38,678 bases of DNA from Comamonadaceae bacterium (lineage in GTDB: Bacteria > Pseudomonadota > Gammaproteobacteria > Burkholderiales > Burkholderiaceae_C), in assembly GCA_027486755.1 (NCBI GenBank), contig JAIXOM010000030.1, positions 1-38,678 on the forward strand, read 5' to 3'. The position numbers and the translations under genes were made by a program. Position 1 is the stretch's first letter; each line of letters opens with the position of its first letter. Positions 1-8,757 of the stretch are shown here, piece by piece. The notes below the pieces were generated by a model that was not told where the DNA came from, searched no databases, and worked only from the letters and a program-made list of their open reading frames with translations.

Positions 1-119
1 AACTTCTTCGACAGCACGGTCGCGATTGCAGCCGTCAGCGTCGTCTTGCCGTGGTCCACGTGACCAATCGTGCCCACGTTCACGTGCGGCTTGGTCCGTT
101 CAAACTTGCCTTTTGCCAT
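1..119 (-). CDS. tuf: Elongation factor Tu, N-terminal part (cut by window edge)
   Basis: EF-Tu is the GTPase that carries aminoacyl-tRNA to the ribosome. Only the first 39 or so codons are present. The frame starts [20 protein letters not shown] and contains the P-loop GHVDHGKTT, which is diagnostic of EF-Tu. The ATG at 117-119 lies downstream of a tRNA-Thr gene on the same strand. The order tRNA-Tyr, tRNA-Gly, tRNA-Thr, tuf matches the classic tufB transcription unit of proteobacteria, so co-transcription with the tRNAs is likely. Confidence 0.97.
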   Translation of the reverse strand, partial: MAKGKFERTKPHVNVGTIGHVDHGKTTLTAAIATVLSKK

Positions 120-171
120 CTTGCGCTCCTGAGGCGAACCCGTTGAGACGAGTAGAAAAAGAGAAAAGAGG

Positions 172-246
<75 letters not shown>

Positions 247-292
247 AAATTCTTAACAACTCACTACTTCGCCTGACGGGCAAAACCGGGCC

Positions 293-366
293 TGGAGCGG
301 GAGACGGGAATCGAACCCGTGTCATTAGCTTGGAAGGCTAAGGTTCTACCATTGAACTACTCCCGC
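293..366 (-). tRNA. tRNA-Gly (anticodon TCC)
   Basis: On the reverse strand the acceptor stem GCGGGAG pairs with CTCCCGC. The anticodon stem TTAGC/GCTAA encloses the loop CTTCCAA, giving anticodon TCC. The T-arm has GGTTCGATTCC and the CCA end is encoded. It is the middle tRNA of the Tyr-Gly-Thr cluster before tuf. Confidence 0.97.
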
Positions 367-428
367 AGCTCAAAATGCCAGTCGCACGCCAAACAAAAAC
401 CGCAAGCTCCATGGGAGAAAACAGCCTC

Positions 429-514
429 TGGTGGACGGGGCTGGATTCGAACCAGCGTAGGCGTAAGCCAACAGATTTACAGTCTGCCCCCTTTAGCCAC
501 TCGGGCACCCGTCC
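429..514 (-). tRNA. tRNA-Tyr (anticodon GTA)
   Basis: This 86-nt class II tRNA has the long variable arm expected for tRNA-Tyr. The acceptor stem GGACGGG pairs with CCCGTCC, the anticodon loop reads CTGTAAA (anticodon GTA), and CCA is encoded. It is the first tRNA of the tRNA-tuf unit. Confidence 0.97.
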
Positions 515-530
515 AGCAAGCGAACCACGG

Positions 531-536
531 ATTATG
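531..536 (-). promoter_or_regulatory. Candidate -10 element for the tRNA-tuf unit
   Basis: CATAAT on the reverse strand lies 16 nt before the 5' end of tRNA-Tyr, which fits a stable-RNA promoter with a short processed leader. I see no convincing -35 at 16-18 bp spacing, and the element overlaps the sequence just after the ung stop codon. Confidence 0.35.
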
Positions 537-557
537 CCATGCTTTTATGCCCGAGCG

Positions 558-1334
558 CTACCATGAAATCACCGGCTGACCCTGGGTGCGCAGCCAGGCG
601 TTGGCTGCGCTGAAGTGCCCGCAGCCGATGAAAGGTCGCGGCGGGCGCAAGGCCGAAAGAGGCGAGGGATGGTTGGCACTCAAGAGCAGATGCCGGTCCG
701 GCAAGCCGGCCAACTGCGCCTGAGCTGTTGCTCCCCAAGCCATGAAGGCGGCCGGCTGCGGTCGCTCCATCACCGCCCTTAAAATTAAGTTAGTTAGCAC
801 TTCCCATCCTTTTTCAGCATGACTGGCGGGCTGTCCTTGCTCCACCGTCAGTACGCTGTTGAGCAGCAAAACGCCCTGCTCGGCCCAGGGCCTGAGGCTG
901 CTGCGCAGGCCGGGACTGACGGCCAGCCCCAGATCTCGGGACCGTTCGCGCAAGATATTGCGCAAGCTGGGCGGCGCCGGCACACCCTCGGGCACCGAAA
1001 AAGCCAGGCCCTGGGCCTGGCCTGGCCCGTGGTAAGGGTCCTGGCCGAGTATCACCACCCGCACCTGATGCAGCGCGGTCAGATCCAGCGCCCACAGGGG
1101 CTGGGCCGGGTAGATCACCGCTCCAGCACCAAGCCGGCCGGCGACGAAGCGGGCCAGGCCCTGGCCAGCGCTTGAAGTCCAAAAGGCTTCGATCAGTGGC
1201 CGCCAATCGGCAGCCACCGCCCAACTCTGCGGCGACCAGGTCTGTAGCGCTGAAGACGCGGGGCCTGCCTCCAGGCCTTCGAGTGTGGCCTGGGCGGGGT
1301 CCGAGTCCCGGGACAGTGCCGACCGTCGCGCCAT
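558..1334 (-). CDS. ung: Uracil-DNA glycosylase (family 1)
   Basis: Ung removes uracil from DNA in the first step of base excision repair. The 258-residue product has the water-activating motif GQDPYHG at residues 97-103 (catalytic Asp99) and the DNA-intercalation motif HPSPLS at 222-227, both hallmarks of family 1 UDG. I chose the ATG at 1334, seven bases after the trpC stop. The open frame extends 31 codons further upstream, but that part lies inside trpC and does not resemble Ung. The close spacing suggests co-transcription with the trp genes, although no strong ribosome binding site is visible. Confidence 0.93.
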   Translation of the reverse strand: MARRSALSRDSDPAQATLEGLEAGPASSALQTWSPQSWAVAADWRPLIEAFWTSSAGQGLARFVAGRLGAGAVIYPAQPLWALDLTALHQVRVVILGQDPYHGPGQAQGLAFSVPEGVPAPPSLRNILRERSRDLGLAVSPGLRSSLRPWAEQGVLLLNSVLTVEQGQPASHAEKGWEVLTNLILRAVMERPQPAAFMAWGATAQAQLAGLPDRHLLLSANHPSPLSALRPPRPFIGCGHFSAANAWLRTQGQPVISW

Positions 1335-1341
1335 CGCCAAC

Positions 1342-2130
1342 TCAGGCGAAGAGTTCGGCCAAGACCTGACCCGGCTCGGGGGCGCGCATGAAGGCCTCGC
1401 CCACCAGGAAGGCGTGTACGCCAGCACGGCGCATCAATTGCACATCGGCCACGCTGCTGATGCCCGACTCGGTCACCAACAGGCGGTCGGCCGGCACCCG
1501 GGCCTTAAGGTCCAGCGTGGTTTGCAGACTGACCTCAAAGGTCTTGAGGTTGCGATTGTTAATGCCCAGCAGGGGCGTCTTGAGGGCCAAGGCGCGATCG
1601 AGCTCGGCACCGTCATGGACCTCGACCAGCACCGCCATGCTCAAGGACAGCGCCAGCGCCTCCAGATCGCGCAGCTGAGCGTCATCCAAGCAGGCGGTAA
1701 TCAGCAAGATGCAGTCAGCCCCGGCCGCGCGCGATTCATAGATGTGATAGGCGTCGACCATGAAGTCTTTGCGCAAGACCGGCAAGTCGCAGGAGGCGCG
1801 AGCCTGCTTGAGGTCATCGATGCCACCCTGGAAGAACTGCCTGTCGGTCAGCACCGACAGACAGGCCGCACCATGCTCGGCATAGCTTTGTGCGATATCG
1901 GCAGGCACAAAGTCAGGCCGCAACACGCCCTTTGAAGGGCTGGCCTTTTTGACCTCGGCAATCACCGCAGGCAGACCGGCAGCCACTTTGGCGCGCATGG
2001 CGCCCAGAAAGTCACGACTGAGCACCCGCGACTCTGCGTCGGCTCGCACCACGGCGAGCGACTTGCGCTTGAGTGCAAAGTGCACCTCCTGGCGCTTGAC
2101 CTCGATGATTTTCTCAAGAATATCTGCCAC
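1342..2130 (-). CDS. trpC: Indole-3-glycerol-phosphate synthase
   Basis: TrpC cyclises 1-(2-carboxyphenylamino)-1-deoxyribulose 5-phosphate to indole-3-glycerol phosphate in tryptophan synthesis. The 262-residue TIM barrel has the active-site segment [10 protein letters not shown] around residues 59-68, RKDF with Lys121, the GINNRNL loop, and the phosphate-binding ESGI and GEAFM segments near the C-terminus. It is a stand-alone enzyme, not fused to TrpF. It follows trpD on the same strand after about 20 bases, consistent with a trpEGDC operon. Confidence 0.97.
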   Translation of the reverse strand: MADILEKIIEVKRQEVHFALKRKSLAVVRADAESRVLSRDFLGAMRAKVAAGLPAVIAEVKKASPSKGVLRPDFVPADIAQSYAEHGAACLSVLTDRQFFQGGIDDLKQARASCDLPVLRKDFMVDAYHIYESRAAGADCILLITACLDDAQLRDLEALALSLSMAVLVEVHDGAELDRALALKTPLLGINNRNLKTFEVSLQTTLDLKARVPADRLLVTESGISSVADVQLMRRAGVHAFLVGEAFMRAPEPGQVLAELFA

Positions 2131-2151
2131 GATGTCGGTCTCCTTGGGGCC

Positions 2152-3198
2152 TCAGGCCGCTTTCAGGCGCGCGGTCGCGGCCACCAGTTCGTCAAGCTTG
2201 CGCCGGGCAGCGCCGGAGGCTATCGCAGCGCGGGCCATGTGTACGCCCGCTTGTATGCTGTCGGCCAGGTTGGCTGCATACAGGCCGGCGCCTGCATTGA
2301 GCGCAACGATGTCGCTGGCCGGCCCCGGGATGCCGTTGAGTACATCCATCAGCATCTGGCGCGATTGCTCGGGCGCGTCGACCCGCAAGGCCCGGTTGCC
2401 GGCCATGGGCATGCCAAAGTCCTCAGGGTGAATCTCATACTCGGTGATCCGGCCATTCTTGAGTTCACCGACCAGGGTGCCGGCGCCCAGGCTGATCTCG
2501 TCCAAACCATCCTTGCCGTAGACCACCAGGGCGTGCTCAGCGCCCAGGCGCTCAAGCGCCCGCACCTGTATGCCCACCAGGTCCGAGTGGAAAACGCCCA
2601 TCAGGATATTGGGCGCACTGGCCGGATTGGTCAGCGGGCCCAGGATGTTGAAAATGGTACGTACGCCCAGCTCCTTGCGAACGGGCGCGACGTTCTTCAT
2701 CGCCGGATGGTGATTAGGCGCAAACATGAAGCCCACGCCCACCTCCTCAATGCAGCGGGCAATCGCCTCGGGCGTCAGGTGGATATTGACACCGACCGCC
2801 TCCAGCACGTCGGCGCTGCCCGACTTACTGCTGACGCTGCGCCCGCCGTGCTTGCTGACCTTGCCGCCGGCCGCAGCCACCACAAACATCGAGCAAGTAG
2901 AGATATTGAAGGTGTGGGAGCCATCACCGCCGGTACCAACGATGTCCACCAGATGGCGGGTGTCGCTGACGTGCACGGGGGTGGCAAATTCACGCATGAC
3001 CTGCGCTGCAGCGGTGATCTCGCCTATGGTTTCCTTCTTGACCCTCAGACCGGTGATGAAGGCTGCCGTCATGAGCGGCGACATCTCGCCACTCATGATC
3101 AAGCGCATGATGTGCAGCATTTCGTCGTGGAAGATTTCGCGGTGCTCGATGGTGCGCTGAAGCGCTTCCTGTGGTGTGATTTGTATGCGATGGGTCAT
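2152..3198 (-). CDS. trpD: Anthranilate phosphoribosyltransferase
   Basis: TrpD transfers the phosphoribosyl group from PRPP to anthranilate. The sequence has the PRPP/Mg-binding [14 protein letters not shown] segment, the [25 protein letters not shown] motif (seen here as [19 protein letters not shown]) and the [10 protein letters not shown] motif. The 348-residue form starts at the ATG at 3198, six bases after a GGAGAA ribosome binding site. An upstream in-frame extension to 3279 is open but lacks family similarity. It is separate from the amidotransferase gene trpG upstream. Confidence 0.97.
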   Translation of the reverse strand: MTHRIQITPQEALQRTIEHREIFHDEMLHIMRLIMSGEMSPLMTAAFITGLRVKKETIGEITAAAQVMREFATPVHVSDTRHLVDIVGTGGDGSHTFNISTCSMFVVAAAGGKVSKHGGRSVSSKSGSADVLEAVGVNIHLTPEAIARCIEEVGVGFMFAPNHHPAMKNVAPVRKELGVRTIFNILGPLTNPASAPNILMGVFHSDLVGIQVRALERLGAEHALVVYGKDGLDEISLGAGTLVGELKNGRITEYEIHPEDFGMPMAGNRALRVDAPEQSRQMLMDVLNGIPGPASDIVALNAGAGLYAANLADSIQAGVHMARAAIASGAARRKLDELVAATARLKAA

Positions 3199-3293
3199 GG
3201 ATTTCTCCGAATGGCAATGATTGTCGGTGATGTGCGGCGCAGGCCGGGCAGGCTGAACTTCGCACAAGCCAGGCTGCATAAAGCGCCGAACTC

Positions 3294-3884
3294 TCAGGTT
3301 TGGCGCAGGAAATTTTTGAGCATGGCGTGACCATGCTCGGTCAGAATGGATTCGGGGTGGAACTGCACGCCCTCAATGGGCAGGCTCTCATGTCTGAGGC
3401 CCATGATCTCGCCGTCTTCGCTGCGCGCGGTCACCCGCAGGCAGGGTGGGCAGCTGGACGATTCGACGGCCAGCGAGTGGTAGCGGTTGACCGTGAACTG
3501 CTCGGGTAGCCCTGCAAACACACCCTCGCGCGTAGTGGCAATTAGGCTGGTCTTACCGTGCATCAACTGCTGCGCCCGCACGATGCGCCCGCCAAAGGCC
3601 GCGCCTATCGACTGGTGGCCCAGGCACACGCCCAGGATCGGCCGCTGGCCGGCAAAATGGCGTATCGCCTCCACCGAGATGCCGGCTTCGGCCGGGGAGC
3701 AAGGACCCGGCGAGATCACCAGACGATCAAAATCGACGGCCGCCAACTCAGGCACTCTGAGCTCATCATTGCGCACCACTTGCACCAGGGCACCAAGCTC
3801 ACCGAAGTACTGGACGATGTTGTAGGTAAAGCTGTCGTAGTTGTCGATCATCAACACGCGCAGCGGGTTTTGGGCCGCACTCAT
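3294..3884 (-). CDS. trpG: Anthranilate synthase component II, glutamine amidotransferase
   Basis: TrpG hydrolyses glutamine and passes ammonia to TrpE. The 196-residue class I amidotransferase has the N-terminal [10 protein letters not shown] motif, the nucleophile Cys87 in GVCLGHQ, and the His176/Glu178 dyad in HPES. Its ATG overlaps the trpE stop codon (ATGA, 3881-3884), so the two subunits are translationally coupled, as expected for partners made in equal amounts. It could also serve p-aminobenzoate synthesis, a dual role known for some TrpG proteins. Confidence 0.96.
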   Translation of the reverse strand: MSAAQNPLRVLMIDNYDSFTYNIVQYFGELGALVQVVRNDELRVPELAAVDFDRLVISPGPCSPAEAGISVEAIRHFAGQRPILGVCLGHQSIGAAFGGRIVRAQQLMHGKTSLIATTREGVFAGLPEQFTVNRYHSLAVESSSCPPCLRVTARSEDGEIMGLRHESLPIEGVQFHPESILTEHGHAMLKNFLRQT

Positions 3885-5380
3885 TGCAGACCCTCCTCAA
3901 CCAATTCGCTGGCGCGCAGCAGAGCCCGTGCCTTGGCCTCGGTCTCCTTCCACTCCAGCACAGGCACCGAGTCTGCCACCACGCCAGCGGCTGCCTGTAC
4001 GTACAGGGTCTGGTTCTTGATGATGCCGGTGCGAATCGCAATGGCCACATCCATGTCACCGGCGTAGCTCAAATAGCCACAAGCACCGCCGTACAAGCCC
4101 CGCTTGCTCGGCTCAAGCTGGTCGATCAGCTCCATGGCGTGCACCTTGGGCGCGCCGGTGAGCGTACCCGCCGGGAAGGTGGCCTTGAGCACATCCATAT
4201 TGCTCATACCCTCCAGCAAGATGCCCTCGACGTTGCTGACGATGTGCATCACATGGCTGTAGCGTTCGACCACAAAAGCCTCGGTCACTTTGACTGAGCC
4301 GATGCGGGCCACCCGTCCGATGTCGTTGCGCGCCAGATCGATCAGCATCACATGCTCGGCCCGCTCCTTGGGATCGGCCAGCAACTCTTGCTCAGCCGCC
4401 TTGTCCTTCTCGGGTGTGGCGCCGCGCGGTCGGGTACCGGCCAGCGGACGGATGGTGATTTTGGTACCGTCCTCGGTGGCCTCCTGGCGCACGAGAATCT
4501 CCGGGCTGGCGCCCACCACATGGAAATCTCCGAAGTGGTAGTAATACATGTAGGGACTCGGATTGAGCGAGCGCAGCGCGCGATACAGCGACAGCGGCGA
4601 CTCGGTGTAGCGCTTGCTGATGCGCTGACCCACCTGCACCTGCATGAAGTCACCGGCAGCGATCAATTCCTTGGCCCGATCGACGGCAGCCAGATAAGCT
4701 TCTTTAGGAAATTCACGCTGGGCCGGATGACTCTGGCTGACGCCGACCTGGGGCGCGCTCACCGAATACTGCAGTTGTTGCTTGAGGGCGCGCAGACGCT
4801 TTTTGGCGTTGGCAAACGCCTCAGGCTGGGCCGGGTCGGCGTAGACGATCAGATACAGCTTGCCCGAGAGGTTGTCGATGACGGCCAGCTCCTCGCACTG
4901 CAGCAGCACAATGTCGGGGCAACCCAGGGTATCAGGGGGGCATGAGGCCTGCAGCTTCTTCTCGATGTAGCGCACCGCGTCATAGCCAAAGTAGCCGGCC
5001 AGGCCGCCGCAAAATCGGGGCAGACCCGGCCGCAGCGCCACTTTGAAGCGTTTTTGATAGGCCGCAATGAAATCGAGCGGGTTGTCGGCAGAGGTCTCGA
5101 CCACTTGGCCGTCGGTCACCACCTCGGTGCGCTGATCAGGGCCAAAGCCGCTTGAACGGATCAGCGTGCGCGCTGGCAAGCCGATGAAGCTGTAACGCCC
5201 AAAGCGTTCGCCGCCGACCACCGACTCCAGCAGAAAACTATGGCGACCGCCGTCCTGGCTGTAGGCCAGCTTCAGGTACAGGGACAAAGGCGTCTCCAGG
5301 TCGGCGAAGGCCTCCATCAACAAAGGAATGCGGTTGTAGCCCTGCTGCACAAGGCTCTTGAATTCAAGTTCGGACATCAT
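3881..5380 (-). CDS. trpE: Anthranilate synthase component I
   Basis: TrpE converts chorismate to anthranilate using ammonia from TrpG. The 499-residue protein has the N-terminal LLES motif used for tryptophan feedback inhibition, then the chorismate-binding domain with the segments [37 protein letters not shown] and [10 protein letters not shown]. Two adjacent ATG codons (5378-5380 and 5375-5377) could start it. A 230-base leader upstream contains a short Trp-codon ORF and hairpins, annotated separately as a candidate attenuator. Confidence 0.97.
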   Translation of the reverse strand: MMSELEFKSLVQQGYNRIPLLMEAFADLETPLSLYLKLAYSQDGGRHSFLLESVVGGERFGRYSFIGLPARTLIRSSGFGPDQRTEVVTDGQVVETSADNPLDFIAAYQKRFKVALRPGLPRFCGGLAGYFGYDAVRYIEKKLQASCPPDTLGCPDIVLLQCEELAVIDNLSGKLYLIVYADPAQPEAFANAKKRLRALKQQLQYSVSAPQVGVSQSHPAQREFPKEAYLAAVDRAKELIAAGDFMQVQVGQRISKRYTESPLSLYRALRSLNPSPYMYYYHFGDFHVVGASPEILVRQEATEDGTKITIRPLAGTRPRGATPEKDKAAEQELLADPKERAEHVMLIDLARNDIGRVARIGSVKVTEAFVVERYSHVMHIVSNVEGILLEGMSNMDVLKATFPAGTLTGAPKVHAMELIDQLEPSKRGLYGGACGYLSYAGDMDVAIAIRTGIIKNQTLYVQAAAGVVADSVPVLEWKETEAKARALLRASELVEEGLQ

Positions 5381-5439
5381 GGCGCTGTTCTTTCTGTGGC
5401 AAGGCTAGGCTTGCTTGCGGGGCCCAGGGTCGGGCGAAA

Positions 5440-5459
5440 GATGCCGCATGCACGGCATC
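5440..5459 (-). terminator. Candidate attenuator hairpin ahead of trpE
   Basis: A perfect 7-bp stem (GATGCCG/CGGCATC) with a six-base loop lies 60 bases upstream of trpE and is followed in the transcript by UUUCG. The U-tract is short, so termination would be weak. A second hairpin (5501-5505 with 5512-5516) and a stem over the end of the leader ORF (5534-5538 with 5546-5550) precede it. Attenuation is inferred, not shown. Confidence 0.35.
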
Positions 5460-5526
5460 AGGGCACAGCGCCAACCGAAGAAAGAGATCGCCTCAAGGCA
5501 GGGCCGATCAGGGCCCGAGAAATGCT

Positions 5527-5610
5527 TCAGCCGCGCTGGGTCAGGCAGCGACGCCAGGGCCAAGCTCCCCGGTCTCCCGACCCCGTCAACATGATGCGGT
5601 GAATAAACAT
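5527..5610 (-). CDS. Candidate Trp leader peptide upstream of trpE
   Basis: A 27-codon ORF begins MFIHRIMLTGSG and contains two Trp codons in the run AWPWRRC (codons 17 and 19). Tryptophan is rare, so W-P-W in a short ORF directly ahead of trpE suggests a leader peptide that senses charged tRNA-Trp. A TACACT box at 5617-5622 puts the expected transcription start on the A of the ATG, so the ORF may be read from a leaderless transcript. Leaderless trpL is known from Sinorhizobium meliloti. The only Shine-Dalgarno-like bases are AAGG immediately before the ATG. Confidence 0.5.
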   Translation of the reverse strand: MFIHRIMLTGSGDRGAWPWRRCLTQRG

Positions 5611-5616
5611 GCCTTC

Positions 5617-5622
5617 AGTGTA
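5617..5622 (-). promoter_or_regulatory. Candidate -10 box of the trp leader/trpE transcript
   Basis: TACACT on the reverse strand matches the -10 consensus at four of six positions. Its last base is seven bases before the leader ORF ATG. No good -35 is visible at 16-18 bp, so an activator or a weak promoter is possible. Confidence 0.4.
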
Positions 5623-5666
5623 GCAAAGCCACAGGCGAAACCGGCAGGCCCGCCTGCGGCCAGCGC

Positions 5667-6419
5667 TCAGCCGACCTCGGCCAGGTTGTGCTGGCTGTGC
5701 TCGTCCTGCTCAGGCAGGCCGGACTCGGACGAGCGACTGCTCAGGGCCTCCAGGCGATAGCCCAGGCTGTAGACCGAGCTGAGCCGGTAGCCATTCTTGG
5801 GCCGCAGGTCGAGCTTGACGCGCAGGCGCGAAATGTGGGTGTCGAGCGTGCGTGAGACCACATCGACCTGACCGCCCCAGACGCTCTCCTGCAGGTATTT
5901 GCGCGAGAGCAGTTCGCCCAAGCGCGAGAACAAAAGGTAAGCCAGTTCATATTCGCGGTGCTTGAGCTCGACCGGCTCGCCCTTGATGGTCAAGGTCTTG
6001 GACTTCTGGTCGAAAACAAAGTCGCCCGATACCAGCACCTCGCCGCTTTGCTCAGGGTAGGCCCGGCGCAGCAGCGCATGCAGGCGCGCCAGCAACTCAG
6101 GCACCCGCACCGGCTTGCACATGTAGTCGTCGGCGCCAGCCTTGAGCGCCTCGACCAGGTCGCCCTCGTCCACATGGCTGGTCACGAACAGCACCGGCAC
6201 CTTGGCTTTCAGGTTGGCGCGCACCCAGCGCACCACCTCTAGCCCGGACATGTCAGGAATGTTCCAGTCCAGGATGAGCAGGTCAAAATTTTCGCGGCGC
6301 AATTCGCGCAGCAAAGCTTCAGAGGTGGCAAAAGGGTGGCTGACATGCCCCAGGGCCAGCAAGAAGGAATTCATCCAATCGCGCTGGCTGTCGTCGTCTT
6401 CCAATATGGCTATACGCAT
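5667..6419 (-). CDS. OmpR/PhoB-type response regulator (orphan)
   Basis: A two-component response regulator of 250 residues. The N-terminal receiver domain has the acidic cluster DDD at 8-10, the phosphoacceptor Asp51 in LILDWNIPDMSG, Thr80 and Lys102 (CKPV). The C-terminal winged-helix DNA-binding domain (about 128-230) ends with the typical RLRVKLDLRPKNGYRLSSVY segment. No histidine kinase lies next to it, so its partner and target genes are unknown. It stands between rpe and the trp genes on the same strand. An AT-rich stretch with a possible promoter precedes it. Confidence 0.92.
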   Translation of the reverse strand: MRIAILEDDDSQRDWMNSFLLALGHVSHPFATSEALLRELRRENFDLLILDWNIPDMSGLEVVRWVRANLKAKVPVLFVTSHVDEGDLVEALKAGADDYMCKPVRVPELLARLHALLRRAYPEQSGEVLVSGDFVFDQKSKTLTIKGEPVELKHREYELAYLLFSRLGELLSRKYLQESVWGGQVDVVSRTLDTHISRLRVKLDLRPKNGYRLSSVYSLGYRLEALSSRSSESGLPEQDEHSQHNLAEVG

Positions 6420-6503
6420 GTTCGGACTCCGTAAATGGCAGAAATACTGCCTGGAGCCGGATCTTAAATTTCCTGAGCCACTTTGTTAACTTATTATTTG
6501 CAA

Positions 6504-6533
6504 TTCTTAGTAAAAAATGGCTTTGTTTTTCAA
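6504..6533 (-). promoter_or_regulatory. Possible promoter of the response regulator gene
   Basis: TTGAAA (6528-6533) and TAAGAA (6504-6509) are spaced by 18 bases on the reverse strand, inside an unusually AT-rich stretch (about 6480-6545). This is the best box pair upstream of the regulator. The leader to the ATG would be about 80 nt. Confidence 0.3.
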
Positions 6534-6575
6534 TATTTAACAAATAGCTCCGACAGGCACCTGGGCGGGCAAGAA

Positions 6576-7259
6576 CTACGCACCCGCAGCTAATTGCGCC
6601 CGCATGCTGTCTATGACCGCCTTGTAATCGGGCCGCCCGAATATCGCGCTGCCGGCCACAAAGGTGTCTGCGCCTGCGGCGGCCACGCGGGCGATGTTGT
6701 CGGCCTTGATACCGCCATCGACCTCCAGCCGGATGTCCTTGCCCGAGGCCTCAATGCGCCTCCTGGCCTGCTCGATCTTGCGCAGCGCCGAGTCGATGAA
6801 GCTTTGCCCGCCAAAGCCGGGGTTGACGCTCATGATGAGGATGAGGTCGATGTCCTCGATCAGCCAATCGAGCACATCGAGCGGCTGACCCGGATTGAAG
6901 CTCAGCCCCACCTGACAGCCGGCGGCCTTGATGGCCTGAACGCTGCGGTGCGCATGGGCCGATGCATCAGGGTGAAAGCTGATGAGGTCGGCGCCGGCCT
7001 GCGCAAAAGCTGCGGCCAGCGCATCGACCGGCTGCACCATCAGATGCACGTCAATCGGCACCGCCTGGCCACCGGGCGTCAGCGCATGCGGCTTGAGCGC
7101 GCTGCAGATCATGGGGCCGAAGGTCAGGTTGGGCACGTAATGGTTGTCCATCACGTCAAAGTGAATCCAGTCGGCACCGGCGGCGATGACCTCGCGCACC
7201 TCCTGACCCAAACGGGCGAAGTCGGCCGAAAGAATGGAAGGGGCGATGCGATAGGTCAT
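6576..7259 (-). CDS. rpe: Ribulose-phosphate 3-epimerase
   Basis: Rpe interconverts ribulose 5-phosphate and xylulose 5-phosphate in the pentose phosphate pathway. The 227-residue TIM barrel starts [14 protein letters not shown] and has [17 protein letters not shown] (metal ligands His33, Asp35), [16 protein letters not shown] and EVDGGI, which together identify Rpe. I chose the ATG at 7259; the frame is open for 104 codons upstream, but that part shows no family similarity and overlaps the divergent apaG promoter. Betaproteobacteria often have rpe close to trpE, as here. Confidence 0.96.
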   Translation of the reverse strand: MTYRIAPSILSADFARLGQEVREVIAAGADWIHFDVMDNHYVPNLTFGPMICSALKPHALTPGGQAVPIDVHLMVQPVDALAAAFAQAGADLISFHPDASAHAHRSVQAIKAAGCQVGLSFNPGQPLDVLDWLIEDIDLILIMSVNPGFGGQSFIDSALRKIEQARRRIEASGKDIRLEVDGGIKADNIARVAAAGADTFVAGSAIFGRPDYKAVIDSMRAQLAAGA

Positions 7260-7348
7260 GGGCGGATCCACCAAGCGGTGTGAACCCCGATTGTGCAGCA
7301 GCGCCGGCCGGGCAAGGCCCCCGACGCACAACGCGATACGCTTGTGGC

Positions 7349-7354
7349 TAATAT
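7349..7354 (+). promoter_or_regulatory. Candidate -10 box of apaG
   Basis: TAATAT ends eight bases before the apaG ATG. No Shine-Dalgarno sequence lies between the box and the ATG, so a leaderless or near-leaderless transcript is plausible. No clear -35 is seen. Confidence 0.35.
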
Positions 7355-7361
7355 ATGGACC

Positions 7362-7748
7362 ATGAGTCGTTATCAAATCGCCTGCACCGTGCAGCCGCAG
7401 TTCCTCCCCGATCAATCCGCGCCCCATGAGGGCATCTACAGCTTTGCCTACACCGTGACGGTCACCAACACCGGTGAGGCGGCGGCGCAACTGATTGCAA
7501 GGCACTGGATCATTTGCGACGCCAACGGGCTGCGTGAAGAGGTCAAGGGCCTGGGCGTGGTCGGCCAGCAACCCCTGCTGCGGCCGGGTGAATCGTTTCA
7601 GTACACCAGTGGCTGCCGGCTACGCACCCGCAGCGGCACCATGCACGGCAGCTATTTTTTTGTGGCTGAAGACGCGACCCGCTTCGAGGCTGAGATTGCC
7701 CTGTTCGTGCTGGAGGAAGAATCCTCCTTGCCGCGCGTGATTCACTGA
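7362..7748 (+). CDS. apaG: ApaG domain protein
   Basis: ApaG is a small immunoglobulin-like beta-sandwich protein; its role is unclear, with historical links to Co2+ resistance and to the apaH region in enterobacteria. The 128-residue product has the family segments [39 protein letters not shown] and MHGSYFF. The start is the ATG at 7362 ([10 protein letters not shown]). There is no visible ribosome binding site. It is divergent from rpe with about 100 bases between them, and thiL follows 37 bases downstream. Confidence 0.94.
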   Translation: MSRYQIACTVQPQFLPDQSAPHEGIYSFAYTVTVTNTGEAAAQLIARHWIICDANGLREEVKGLGVVGQQPLLRPGESFQYTSGCRLRTRSGTMHGSYFFVAEDATRFEAEIALFVLEEESSLPRVIH

Positions 7749-7785
7749 CGCGGCCGAACAAATTCGGGCGCTATGCTTGCGGCCC

Positions 7786-8757
7786 ATGGGCGAATTTGAT
7801 CTGATTGCGCGCTACTTCACACGCCGGCCGCAGCGCGCGCTGCTGGGCGTGGGTGACGACTGCGCCTTGTTGCAGCCCCGGCCTGGCACGCAGCTGGCCA
7901 TCTCCTGCGACATGCTGGTCGAGGGCCGGCACTTCTTTGCCAATGTGGACCCCGAGAGCCTGGGCCACAAGGCGCTGGCAGTCAACCTCAGTGATCTGGC
8001 CGCCTGCGGCGCGCGGCCGCTGGCCTTCACCCTGGCGCTGGCCTTGCCCGAGGTCGACGAGGCCTGGCTGTCGGCGTTTTCACGCGGCCTGTTCGCGCTG
8101 GCCGATGCCCACAGCTGCGAGCTGATCGGTGGCGACACCACCCAAGGCCCGCTGAACATCTGCATCACCGTCATTGGGGAGACCGAAGGGCAGCCGCTGC
8201 TGCGCAGCGGCGCGCAGGTGGGTGACGAGATTTATGTCAGCGGCCAACTCGGCGACGCGCATCTGGCGCTGCAAGGTCTGCTCGGGCGCATCACACTGCC
8301 GGCCGATCTGCTGGACCAGACGCGCCAGCGCCTGGAGCGGCCCGATCCCAGGGTGGCTCTGGGCCTGGCCCTGCGCGGCCTGGCCAGTGCCGCCATTGAT
8401 GTGAGCGATGGTCTGGTCGGCGATATCGGCCATCTGCTCAAGGCCTCGGGTGTCGGCGCCACTTTGGAGGCCGCCGCCTTATCGCCGCTCTTGGGCGCAG
8501 GCGCCCATCCGGCCTGGCCGGCTCTGGCCCAAAGTGCAATCGATCATGTGCTGGCCGGCGGCGACGACTACGAACTCGCATTTACTGCGCCGGTCTCAGC
8601 CCGAGATGCCCTGACCCGGGTCAGCGGACACACCGGCGTGCGCCTGAGCCGCGTCGGCCGCATTGAGGCCGAACCCGGCCTGCGGCTGGTCGATGCCCAA
8701 GGCCAGGCTGTGGACCACAGCGCACGCTCCTTTGACCACTTCGCACCTGCTCCATGA
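7786..8757 (+). CDS. thiL: Thiamine-monophosphate kinase
   Basis: ThiL phosphorylates thiamine monophosphate to the active cofactor thiamine diphosphate. The 323-residue protein has the N-terminal MGEFDLIARYF start typical of the family, the Mg/ATP-binding GVGDDCALLQP segment, the NLSDLAACGA motif, GGDTTQG, the AIDVSDGLVGDIGHL motif and GGDDYELAF. I chose the ATG at 7786 over a TTG at 7777. It overlaps pgpA by ATGA, so the two are translationally coupled. A TATGCT box at 7772-7777 lies just ahead of the ATG. Confidence 0.96.
   Translation: MGEFDLIARYFTRRPQRALLGVGDDCALLQPRPGTQLAISCDMLVEGRHFFANVDPESLGHKALAVNLSDLAACGARPLAFTLALALPEVDEAWLSAFSRGLFALADAHSCELIGGDTTQGPLNICITVIGETEGQPLLRSGAQVGDEIYVSGQLGDAHLALQGLLGRITLPADLLDQTRQRLERPDPRVALGLALRGLASAAIDVSDGLVGDIGHLLKASGVGATLEAAALSPLLGAGAHPAWPALAQSAIDHVLAGGDDYELAFTAPVSARDALTRVSGHTGVRLSRVGRIEAEPGLRLVDAQGQAVDHSARSFDHFAPAP

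Noticed and set aside
2080..3330. Long plus-strand frame (416 codons) over trpD
   Set aside because: It is the antisense shadow of trpD, trpC spacer and trpG; the minus-strand genes carry clear family motifs, and this frame has none.
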